Below, piece after piece: positions 47,781 to 59,424 of a stretch of DNA of 64,000 bases. How positions within the stretch are numbered: the stretch's first letter is position 1; each line of letters opens with the position of its first letter. The notes under the pieces are model-generated. The model saw only the letters and a list, made by a program, of their open reading frames with translations, was not told where the DNA came from and made no database searches. The position numbers and the translations under genes are program-made. The DNA is from Lateolabrax maculatus (taxonomy: Eukaryota > Chordata > Actinopteri > Acropomatiformes > Lateolabracidae), in contig CM062213.1 of assembly GCA_031216445.1 (NCBI GenBank), positions 10,045,501 to 10,109,500 on the forward strand. The letters are read 5' to 3'.

Positions 47781-50700
47781 CAGGTGGATCTCCATCCTTC
47801 AGGGAAAGTGATGATGGCAGTGCAGTATTTTCTGGAGGGAGGGGATACAGGTAAAGGAAATTAAATGGAAACATTCTCTACTTTCCTCTGTTCTCTGCCC
47901 TTTCTTAAGGACTTTTTCTGTAATCTATATCATATTATATAGCTGTCAGGTTGCTTTGTTTTCTCTGGTTTAACATTTACCATGTTGTCACTAAAGCAAA
48001 TGTAAACTTAAGTAAATCTTAAGTATATAACATTTAATATTTATGTCTAAAAAGCAACTCTCAAAAAAACACATCCTTAATTATTATTTATTACAAGTTG
48101 AACACTCAAAAACTTGGCTGAACTGATCTGTGGTTTGATCAGACTTGATTGACAGGGGATGATTGTTCAGGGATAACCCTGAACTATCATCAGTTTCTGA
48201 TTCAATTGTTGCTAAAAAACATGTAACATCGGTTTTTTTCTAACTTAGATTAGATAGATTAGATTGATAGATCAATTATAAACCAGAGCACAGACAAAAA
48301 CAAATGAAAAAATCACTAATGTGAAATAATCATAATAAAATAATTGTTTTAAGTTTGAAAGGGCATTTTGTGTTCATGTAGGACCCCATCACTCATAGTA
48401 AGATGCTGATTAAGAAATAGAGTAGAGTAAGAAAGTGGGGAATAGTATGAAATTAGGAAAGATTTGTTTCTACATCTGTCTCTTATCTTTAGTCTTCATC
48501 AAATACCAAAATACCGTGTTGATTTTAGCTCCACAACCAACTTGTGTGATTTCCAATCTATAGTTTTCATTCCTTTCATTTTTAAAGCCCCACACCCCCA
48601 TATATACAAAGACTGTCCAGCCACTTGTCAGTGTTTTCCTTGCTAATTTAATCTTATCATTGACAGGCATTCACATGAGAAATTCCTGTGGGTCCCCATA
48701 GATTAGGCTATCAATTTGTGACGTATACCAATCGACCATTGTTTTTCCATTGCAGTGTTGTGGGATGACTGATCTGTGTTTTTCTGTCTATCTGGAAGAG
48801 AGTAAGCAGGCTGCGAAGGAGGAAGAGGCTCCCACCCTGAACCGTAGACGAGGGGCAATCAAGCAGGCCAAGATCCACTTCATAAAGAACCACGAGTTCA
48901 TCGCCACGTTCTTCAGACAGCCCACTTTCTGCTCCGTGTGCAGAGAATTTGTCTGGTCAGTCTTGCCACTTCAGCCCTATAAATAAACCTTCGAGGCAGC
49001 TAAAGGAGAAACTCATAAAACACTGATCAGATAAACTAAAAGACCAGACAGAATGACACGGATAGATTAAAAAAATAGTGTTTAGGAATTTCCTGATATT
49101 TGGCAGCATTTAACACTATCTGAGTTGGCTGATTTCTGTAAAAATGAGTTAACCGTTAACTGTTTGCTTGTGATGTTATTGATGAAACCAATTTGGTCAG
49201 CCTTCCCTTTAAGTTGTATGATCTGTGGCAATGATAATGTTTGTTATCCTGTGATGACCACAGATCTTCACCAATTTCCTTTTGATGCCCATTTTGGTCT
49301 CACTGGAGAGGAAGTTTTTAGAAAAAGAAACCCTGATAGACAAATCATCCACATCACATCATCAAAGAATGATACAAACTGACTCATTTGTGTCACTTTA
49401 TCTCCCACAGGGGACTCAACAAGCAAGGCTATAAATGCAGACGTAAGTGTAAAGTAATTTAAAAACTCCTGTGCTTTGTGCAATACTTGAAATAGAAGAA
49501 CAATGCATAGATGGTATATCTTTAAAAATGTGTACGTGACCATGAATAAAAAAAAACTTATTTTAGTACTGCTTCTTTGTAAGCATTTTGTAAGTACTGC
49601 TTTTTGGCAAGTATACAAAATATGCTCAGATAGTGGATCAATATATACAAATCTATTTTATCCTTGCTTTTTATCAGAATGCAATGCGGCCATCCACAAG
49701 AAATGCATAGACAAAATCATCGGCAGATGTACCGGTACTGCTGCCAACAGTCGGGATACTGTGGTACGTATCACATATTTGCGAGTATACCATGTACTGT
49801 GAGCGTTCTCCATATGTCTCGATTTCAGTTTAGTGTGGGTTTTTCTCTCTCTGGTTTTTGCTGTTTAATAAAGTGTCCCTACTTAACAGTATGAACAGTG
49901 ATGCTAATGTTATTGAACTAGCAGGTGTTGCTGGGTCGGAGTTTAGTACAAAGGCAGATAGCAGTCAGGGTCCACATCCAATCAGGTTCTCTTTTCAGTG
50001 ATCATCAATATTGGTGGATAAAGAAGACCAAAGATCTACTAACCTAGGTAATGGTTACATGAAGATGATCAAGCACACCCACCCACGCATGGGGTGAATA
50101 AGAGATGGGGTTTGGTCTCAGAGATCGACCGTAGAGGCAGACCTGGGAAGAAACAAGGAACTTCTTATCCAGCAGTGTGGTCATATATGACGGTATAGGC
50201 TCAAAGAGGGAAGCAGAAGACAAAGCAAAAAATACAAAAATAGATGAAGATGAGGCAACTGCGCAGGGCTGTGAAGTATCAATGGCCACTGATTAGGATT
50301 CCTCATGGAGATGATGAATCTTGTTTGTCGCCACAGTTCCAGAAGGAGCGCTTTAAAATTGACATGCCGCACCGTTTCAAGACCAACAACTACATGAGTC
50401 CCACCTTCTGCGACCATTGTGGAAGTCTGCTGTGGGGTCTAGTCAAACAAGGCCTCAAGTGTGAAGGTACAGTGCAAATATGATTGACAGATTGACTGAG
50501 TGTAAGTGTACTTTTGTCTTTAACAGACTTTTTTCTGATTCTGTTCGTAGATTGTGCCATGAATGTTCATCACAAGTGTCAAGATAAAGTAGCCAACCTT
50601 TGTGGTATCAACCAGAAACTACTAGCTGAAGCACTTACACAAGTCAGCCAGGTGAGTTAATGGAGACAGTCCCAAATCATTCAATGCATGGTCAAATCAA

Positions 50701-53700
50701 GTATTTTTAAGTATTTAATCTGGAGTCAAAATAAAGTCTAAATAATTTAAAGGACATTCTGACTCAAGTGTCATACCACCTAATTAAATCATAACATGCC
50801 TCTTTCGTACATTGCAGATATTTAATTACATTATCTCTGCCGTATCTATTAGTATACTGAAATGGGTTTAAAAATACTATTGGAACTAAATGATGAGATG
50901 GGAACTACAATTGTAATTTTTAGAGGGAGGCCAGTCTGAAATGAACTTGGTAACAGTTTATTTGGATGTTGGATTATCTTGTGACAAAAATATAACAAAA
51001 AAAAAAACAAAAAACAAAACATAAATCTCACAAGCTCTGTGTCCAACAAAATGTCATTGTTGACCCTGACTATGATCGTAGCCTGACCCCTGTCCTAGGT
51101 ATCTTATCTGGGCCTGATTTTAACAATAATCCCAACACTGAAACCAATCCTAACGCAGGCAGAGCATATCTGTAGAGGACTTTTCACAGTAGAGTATCAC
51201 ATGACACTCAGTTCATTGTTTATTGACACATTATAATCCCGTCAATTAGTTGAATGGATTATTAAAATAAAGTGTAACCATCAAACCGAGTGTCATTTGA
51301 ATGTGAATCTCTCAATTCCCGGTGTGTGTGTGCCTGAGTGACGAATTGTTGAGGGTGACGCCTGACCTCAATGGGAACCTGAGTTTCTTGTCCTAGTGTG
51401 TTTAAGGACTGGCTCGTTTTAGAACCCCAGTTGTTTTTTTTCTCTTTTTATAGGCGTCTAAATGTATGTAGTTTGGGGAAAGTCAGAGCACACACTCATT
51501 GTTTAAGAATCAGACAGAATGAGTCCACATTGGATATACCACAGCTAGATGGGTAACCATTGCTGAGTAACTATTTGTCTGGCTGTTTCATGCTTATTTT
51601 GGCTATTGCATTTGCTATTCCATCAGAAATCATCCACCCGTCGTTCAGATCCAAACCTGCCTAATCTGCCTGATATTGGAATCTACGATGAAGTTACCAA
51701 GCTTGCTGGACTGGATATCAATGGTCAGTGACTGTTTTCTGTATGTGCATGTACTCACATGTATTCATGTGGGCAGTATAGGTAAAAGGAATTTCTGTGT
51801 GTGGTAATTCGTTTGTCCATTAGATGGAACTCCCTATGGCAGACTGTGGGAAGGGTCCAGCCCACGGCCTCAGTCTCGTATTACCCATCTGACACGCATC
51901 AACGTGGATAACTTCATCTTCCACAAGGTCTTGGGAAAAGGCAGCTTTGGAAAGGTACAAAGCAACCATATCAGTGTGAAATAAACTGTGAGACTGTTTA
52001 TTTTATCAACACTTGACATTTCAAGTTTCATGCTCTTAATAAGACGGAACTTTTCTTTTTCTCCTGTTCTTCTCTTCTTTTTCTTTTCTTCTCCTCTCCT
52101 CACAGGTCCTCCTTGCAGAGCTGAAGGGTCGTGGCGAGTACTTTGCAGTAAAGGCTCTGAAGAAAGATGTAGTGCTGATGGATGACGATGTGGAGTGCAC
52201 TATGGTAGAGAAGAGAGTCTTGGCTTTAGCCTGGGAAAACCCCTTCCTCACACACCTTTACTCCACCTTCCAGACCAAGGTAGTCCCTTTCCACCTGAAT
52301 AGTGTCTTTGGCACTTTTTTTCCAACTACACTTCATCGTTGGTTGAAATTGTGCCATCAGTACTCAGATTTAAACTTGTCAACAGGAGCATCTGTTCTTC
52401 GTGATGGAGTATCTGAACGGAGGAGACTTGATGTTTCATATTCAGGAGAAAGGGCGCTTTGAACTCTACAGAGCCACGTGAGTCACATCTGTAACACAAA
52501 CATAACAATACACACTACCTGCCATAGTTACTCAGTGCTCTCGTGCTCCTGTAGCTGCGCAGAGACTCACACATGAAGAATCAATGAACTGATGGAAAGC
52601 AGATAGTCATAAAGAAGATCCTATGTTTACTCTCCCTATGTCACTCTATTTGTCTCTTTCCCATTATGGGTTTTTTTCTGTTATATGATATACTGAACCC
52701 TGATGGACTATGCCTGGGCTGGCGTCCATTAGCTGCTGCTCACTAGCAGCCTGGCCTTGTAAGGAGTAAGCAGCTCTTAGTGCCTGTGTACTTTTTGTAT
52801 GGGGAGGTATCAGTTACTACCACCCACCTCTCTACTCATCACTCTGTGGGAATTACTCCAGAAAAAAACAATGGCACACTGGTAAAAGAAAGTGTAAAGA
52901 ACTCTAAAGCTTGATGACACCTGTGCCACCGCCAACTCAGGTTTTAAAAAGTCTCACATTTACAAATGTAGAGATGAAACATTTCTTCACAGGTGCTGTA
53001 AGACACACAAATCAAGCTTCAAGGCAATAAATAAAAAAATATTATTATGTTATGTGTGTTTTGAAAACACAAAGAACATTTGTGCTTTGAAGCTGATTTA
53101 CAGAAACTGGAAGTACCTTCTTTTATGAAATATTTTTCTTTCCAGTAAATGGTGTCACCATTATTGGTTTCACCATTTTAAAGAGGTTCTGCCCCCTTCT
53201 TGAGCTGTAAACTAAATCATATCACTGAACTGTGATGACACACATCAGTGCTGGTGTTAATATTGACATTTCTTACCAAATATATACAAATCTGCATTTC
53301 ATAGGTTTGAAATGGCTCAACATTCCCTCAGCTGTTTTAAATCAGCCCTGTACCTTGCGTGCCAATGCTGATATAAAGTCGATTGGATGGGCCGTTCTAC
53401 ATTGTGAAGTTTCTAAAAAAAAGAATGGTAACGCCCTCTAATCAGAGGTGGGCGGATATTTAGGGCTGACAAACAGTAACGCTTACTGCAATAAACATCA
53501 TGGCCACGCACCAAAGAGCCTCTCATAGCAGAGCTGGTAACGTTACAACACATGTGCCCACACAGACACTCTCTCAAATGATCATAAATGTACATCTAAT
53601 GACTTTCAAAGCTCCACCAGACTCCCCGTCTTTCCAGTGGAGAAATGGAGAGAGTGACCATAGCGTTTGATGGCTGGTTAGCTGTTGTCCATGAGTGGTG

Positions 53701-56700
53701 GTCAGTCAGTGTCCCCTGCCCACACACATCACACACTGCGTGGACACAATACCACGCCTCCCGCAGTCGTTGTTCCCCCTCTTCTCTCTGTTGCATTTTT
53801 TAAAACATTCTGGAAGAGAGCTAGCATATTTGCGGCTGTCATTACACTTTAAAGAGAGACAGTATTACTTCAGAAAACAATCTCACCACAAAGACCATTA
53901 GTAGCTTTTCTGGAGCTTTTTGATAGTATTATAAAATCTTCTTCAGCAGATGGAGTTTGCCCAGTTGTCAAATAATTGTAGATGTTGTAGTTTTTAATAC
54001 ATGACAAGTAAGGATAACAGTAAGGTCTTTTATGGTGTTACGGTCACAAAATTGGGAGCAAAAATACACAAATTTACCTTAAATGTGAAGCAAAGTTTTG
54101 TTTGATTCTAGGTATCAGAGGACAACACAGTAATATATACAGTAAAGTAGACTTAAGTACATGCAGTGTTGCGAAAGCTAGTTCTATGTTTTGTTATGTT
54201 TTTTTATATACACTAGTATACAGTATTATTCTATTTGAACATACTAGTTAATGTTTAAAAAGCAGGTCTCACATTATGAGAACATGAACAATGTCATTAA
54301 AATGTTGTCTGCGATTACATTTCCTGTAGTTAAACTGGTGGCTGCGTCGTGGACCCATGAGATGACAGGAGTAATTCTCTACTTTGAGAGACACAGACAC
54401 CTGATCTTGTGTTGGCATCCCCTAAAATCCTCCTCACTCAGTGACTGTATTCAGCTGTGAAGGATATTTTACCCTCAGCGAGTGAGGAAAAAAAGGAGTG
54501 GACTGTTTGATTATCTCACAACAAAAATGTGTTTGCATGTTTGTTTACATATATGTTTAAATATAACAAAAAACGCATGTGTGTTGCTTCACAGGTTGTC
54601 ACAGTGGCATGGAAAGTATATCCCGGATTTGGTTATGCAATATTTTACCCTAGGCAGCAAATGAACTGCAGAGTTTCGAGTGACCTCTTTCACAGCACAA
54701 AGACCCTGTTCTCCCAGTGTCTACTGCTAACCTGTTGACTTTGTGCCGTAGAGTCTAGTCCAGTGTTTCAACATTCCTTACATAGCAGAGCCGACTTACT
54801 TACACCTTACTTACACATATCTACACTTAATTTTATATTCTGTTTGTGTTTGTAGTGTTGTTTGTAGAGCAGATTTAGATTTGCATGTACATATACTGTA
54901 TGTGTTCACTTTAACTCGTTCTATGAGAGGTATAATTGTAAGGGTTTTAAGTGAGAGATGATGAATAGATAAAACCTGACCTCCTATTCAGTCCTTGTCA
55001 GTTGGTCATTTGCAGTGAACGACCAGTTATTGGGCTAGAGCGGAGGCTACTCTATCTACTCTCAGGACTCAATCGTTTCACCTGACAAGAGAAGCAGGTC
55101 AGAGATGCAGTAGGCTAATCTTTCGGCTCACAGCAGCTCTCAGGTTCCGCATTATGAGAGCGTTATTCACCAGTCTCCTACTCCATACAAATGTCCTCTT
55201 CAATAATTCAGCTCTACACTGGAATGAGTCTGCAGTGACACCAGTGTTCAGCTGCCAACTCAGTAGTGAGATAGCTACAGCTTGAGTAGTTGATATCTGT
55301 CTGTCTCTGCCATGTTTGTCTTCTCAGGTTCTACTCTGCTGAGATCATCTGTGGTCTTCAGTTCTTACATTCCAAAGGGATCATCTACAGGTCAGAGAAA
55401 AAATATGTGTTACATCTGGAAGTACAGTATATACACTTAAATTACCATACTGGCCATTTTTCATGTTTTCATGCCCATAAACTTCAAATACTATATTATT
55501 TACATCACAGTTGACCATTTTGTATTATTTCCTTATTTTACACAAGACTGTTGATTTCAGTTCAGTTGCAACTGCGATGTGAAAATGAAGCTGCAGATAC
55601 TCTAAACTTGCTTGGTTAGGTAATCCCACACATTTTGACACTTTTTTTTTTCTGAAAGTTTCCTCATTATTGTGTGAAAAACAATAAAACATGGATTTTG
55701 TGAAGAGGGAAATAAGTTAATTAGTTTATTTGGTGCAGTAAAAAAGCTGCCTTGAAAATCTCAGGAATAGTGTAGCTGCTTGCAATTGTATAGTCATCTA
55801 AGAATAATTTAACTTTTACAAAATTTCTAGTAAATTAACAATATTCACTTTAATGGATTACTTATCTCAGGCAAGTTTCAGATCTCTGCAAGATTTTGAT
55901 TTGACATAGTGGAATAAACTGAAACAAGTGGCTGCCTGGAATAAAAATTAAACTTCAATTTTTAGGTGTGCTTTGAAAAAATGGTTAGCAAAGTAAATGC
56001 AGCTTATAATTAATGCATAAAACATTCAAAACCATTAGTATGGTACCTAAAAACATTTGGAATTTGCGAGATATAATGTTCTCTCTGGTTTGAGTGCTGT
56101 TCTAAGGCAGTGAGTGTTCAAGATTTCACAGTCCATCTGGCAACACTTTTTAGGTTCTTTTTTTAACATCCTCTAAAAGTTAATTTCAAACATGCAAATG
56201 TGAAGTGGTATTCTAACTTAATTTTGATAAACACAAAATCCTCAGATCAAACCCCATAATTGCAAACTCACAATTTATTATTATTTTCAAAATTACTCGT
56301 TTTTTATTTCCAATCCTGCTCTGACTGTTTTGTTTTCCAGAGATCTTAAATTAGACAATGTGATGCTGGATCATGAGGGACACATAAAGATAGCAGACTT
56401 CGGCATGTGCAAGGAGAACGTGTTTGGAGAGAATCGTGCTACAACTTTCTGTGGTACTCCTGACTATATCGCACCAGAGGTATAGTGTTTCATTCATAAA
56501 CACTGTCTTGTTATCAAATATTCAAATCTGTAAATGTTATGCTTTAATCATTCTGCATGTAAACAAGCTTCAGTGTCTGTCTAGAATATGTTTTATTTAT
56601 AATATCGTGTTTCAACTCAGATCCTGCTGGGACAGAAATACTCATTCTCTGTTGACTGGTGGTCATTTGGGGTGTTGCTGTACGAAATGCTGATTGGTCA

Positions 56701-57484
56701 GTCGCCTTTCCATGGAGATGATGAGGACGAGTTGTTTGAGTCCATCCGAATGGACACTCCCCACTATCCTCGATGGATCAACAAGGAGGCCAAGGACCTG
56801 CTTGAGCGGGTCAGTACCATACCTTTCTTGCAAAACATAGTACATCTGTCACAGGGCACCATTTCTCCACTGGGAAAATCTTTCAATGTTTGATTATTTA
56901 ATGGTTTGAATTTAAAGATCACATGCTCCTGTACAGGATGGGAGACAGCTCTTGGGTTGATAAAAATCTGTTCAAGTCTAATGTCAATTTACGTAGCTGA
57001 AAGGGAGTTGTTTTTGATATATAATGGTGCACATTCCTTACCTACCCTTTTTTTCCCTGCAGTTGTTTGAGAGAGACCCCACTCGCAGGCTAGGAATTGT
57101 GGGTAATATCACTTCACACCCCTTCTTCAAGACCATTAACTGGCAGGCCTTGGAGAGGAGAGAGATTGAACCCCCCTTCAAACCCAAAGTGGTATGCCCC
57201 ACACGCAAGTCACAGGATTCAGTTATGCAAAATATGGATCATGTGCTGTGTCTACATACGTTTATAATCTGTGATGATAAACTCTGTTTTATCGTTTTGC
57301 TAAATATGTTTATTGTCAATTACAGAAAGCTCCAAATGATTGCAGCAACTTTGATCGGGAGTTCCTCAGCGAGAAGCCTCGTCTCTCCTACAGCGATAAG
57401 AACTTCATAGATTCAATGGATCAGGCGGCGTTCTCTGGCTTTTCATTCATCAACCCAAACATGGAGCACCTTTTAGAGAAGTAA
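47215..57484 (+). CDS. prkcd: Protein kinase C delta (17 coding exons, 684 aa)
   Basis: A novel-class, diacylglycerol-activated, calcium-independent Ser/Thr kinase. Coding exons: 47215-47323, 47462-47661, 47784-47850, 48799-48955, 49411-49442, 49678-49763, 50337-50466, 50551-50651, 51627-51723, 51824-51954, 52106-52279, 52386-52477, 55328-55390, 56341-56479, 56621-56809, 57063-57191, 57326-57484. All join in frame. The start MAPFLRIAFNSYDLG matches PKC-delta, with gtcaccATGG context. Order: C2-like domain 1-~120, C1A 157-206, C1B 229-278, kinase ~360-617, AGC tail. Visible key residues: G364/G366/G369 loop, Lys386, YRDLKLDN with Asp481, DFG at 499-501, activation-loop Thr515, turn-motif Ser653, hydrophobic-motif Ser672. 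Human PKC-delta is 676 residues. The hinge carries DIND at 324-327. The teleost a/b paralogue is undetermined. Confidence 0.97.
47729..47780 (+). repeat. (GT)n microsatellite abutting the prkcd exon-3 acceptor
   Basis: A TG run continues almost to the splice site: it ends gtgtgtt and is followed directly by cag|GTGGATCTCC. It therefore replaces the usual polypyrimidine tract of the acceptor at 47782-47783. Confidence 0.93.
52478..55327 (+). other. prkcd: prkcd intron 12 (2.85 kb)
   Basis: Bounded by gtgagt and ttctcag, within the kinase domain. It is the longest intron between prkcd coding exons. A cagaggtggg word at 53444 resembles a hAT terminus, but no matching right end was found. No nested gene was recognised. 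Confidence 0.65.
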
Positions 57485-58330
57485 CAATAGTTGTGACAGT
57501 CCAACCTGGGTTACATCCCTACTGTTAATGGACAGTTCTCTTATTCTGTCACTTTGTTAAACTTGCGAATGAGCAAGCTTTTCCACAATCAATATTTGTG
57601 TGACCTTATTTTAAGCACAATCTATTCTCCTCGGGTACGTGTAGAAATGATTAAAGTAGAAACGGGCCATTGTACTGTATATATTAATGTTATCGTGGTT
57701 GTGTGCATGCCTGTATGAGTAATAATATTAGGGCGGGGGTTAAAAAACCTTACATTCCACTTGACGTCACTGTTACCATCTGCAGCCATTTTGTGTCCAT
57801 ATTGGTAACGTTCAGTTGAACCCAACTGGGGATGAAAAACTATGAAGAGGGAAAGAACCCTTTAGGAATAAATTGTACGATATAATTAAAATTTAGATTG
57901 TTTGTTTGAATGAGTTGAATGCATGTATAGAAATCACACCAACAAAAACCTATCCATCTTTAAATATAGATTAATAATGAATGTTAATGTCTTTGAAACA
58001 TTTGAATTCTTGCCTTTGACTGGATAAATCATGTGTTGCTGACAAAGAAGAACTTGAGGTTGTGTGATTGACTGAACAGTGCCATGAAAAGAACAAATGT
58101 AAACAGAGTAACGGCTGGTCTCAGCTGTATTAAAAGGTCCTGTCTGTGAATGCAGTCGAGGGTGTGAAAAGGTATGTGACTTTAAACAATGAGTGGGAAG
58201 TCACTGAAATGCTGTATATAGATAATGTATATGTATATTGTTGTAACATGTATATTGGTTCGCTAAGGAAGTACTTTTTTTACCGTCTCCCATCTTTTAC
58301 ATCTGATTAAAAAACCATCAACTCCCAAGT
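57485..58330 (+). other. prkcd: prkcd 3' UTR (approximate)
   Basis: Follows the TAA at 57482-57484. Possible signals are AATAAA at 57867-57872, ATTAAA at 58306-58311 (followed by a GT-rich tctgttgtgct) and AATAAA at 58617-58622. The middle one has the best downstream element, giving a UTR near 850 nt. Confidence 0.5.
58306..58311 (+). terminator. prkcd: Polyadenylation signal ATTAAA, prkcd candidate
   Basis: A common variant hexamer with a GT-rich downstream element about 20 nt later. It competes with AATAAA sites at 57867 and 58617. Confidence 0.45.
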
Positions 58331-59120
58331 CTGTTGTGCTATTTTTAGAATTTACGCATTTTACATTGTCCTCTTACTATGAAAGATGGCGGTTTTAGAG
58401 GCCTTAGTCTGATTAGGGTTTATCTAAGGTGACAGGTAAGTAATGTAGGTTTGTTGTATTTTGGTGTTTCCAGATGGATATTCGTTTGGGGATTTGTTTG
58501 TAATAATCTATTAGGATGTTAAAGATTTTTGTTGTGTGTTTTTATGTTTTTGTTTGTCTTGTGACCTGTTCTCACTTTAACATATTATCCCTTGCATTCA
58601 CTGTATATTGTGGATGAATAAATCAAATAAACAAAATTTAAAAATCTACATCCTCTGACACCCTATCATAGGCTGGTTTTCTGATGATCAATAAAACTTA
58701 CAGAAGACAGTTTTGCACTTGCTTTTTGGGTAGGATAGACTTTGTTACCTGCTCAGGGACATCTTCCCCCAGTAAACTTTATTAATGGTCTTACAGTGAT
58801 GAAAAGTACATATGATGTCATGGAATAGTAGGAAGTAAACATAGATAATGGATAAAATAAAAACCAAAAGTAATTCAGGGAGGGCTTTACATAAAATTGA
58901 AAAGCTTGTGAATTCTAATAGATTTCCTCAGCTTGTACTTGAATAATGTTAGTTTTAACGAAGTTTTCTCAGCAGAAAATTATTTTGCGATTCTTGAATT
59001 TACCAAACAGCATCAATGTGTCGGTAGCAAACATCTGGTCACCACACAGAGATGGAGATTCACAACACGAGGGCCGAACACCAGCAGTCACCTCCAGTCA
59101 CAGGTGTGGTTACGCCCTCT
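58331..59120. other. Intergenic prkcd-rft1
   Basis: AT-rich and without a gene. It may contain the end of a longer prkcd transcript (AATAAA at 58617-58622). Confidence 0.5.
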
Positions 59121-59424
59121 AGCGACGCCGCGGCGGATACCTTACGTTCTTTGACGTCACCACGTAACGTGTTTCCGTACAGTGTGTACGGAAGTGTTTC
59201 TGCTACTGCTCGCAGCTCATGGGCTTCCATTGATGTTCAGCAAATGTAGTCTCACACCTGCTCATTAGGAAGTAGGCGCTTTTGTTGTCGGTTTTTTTTT
59301 TGGGAAGCCACGCTGGCGGTTTCCACAGCATGACTGTATAATGATTCTCCTTCGTAGGAAGCAGCGGATAGGTTCTCAAATTCACGCTTGACAAAGATTT
59401 CCAGCGAGTCAGAGGAAGTCCAAA
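59121..59424 (+). promoter_or_regulatory. rft1: rft1 promoter and 5' UTR, candidate
   Basis: A CpG-rich stretch begins at about 59121 (gcgacgccgcggcgg). It holds a full cAMP-response-type palindrome TGACGTCA at 59152-59159. It also holds an inverted repeat with 9-bp arms (TTCCGTACA at 59173-59181 and TGTACGGAA at 59185-59193) whose outer ends are GGAA ETS-type cores. No TATA box is seen, as expected for a housekeeping gene. The start codon at 59425 follows in caaaATGAG context. Confidence 0.6.

Noticed and set aside
53444..53860. Possible hAT element in prkcd intron 12, starting at cagaggtggg
   Set aside because: No matching inverted right end or target duplication could be found, so one 10-bp word is not enough.
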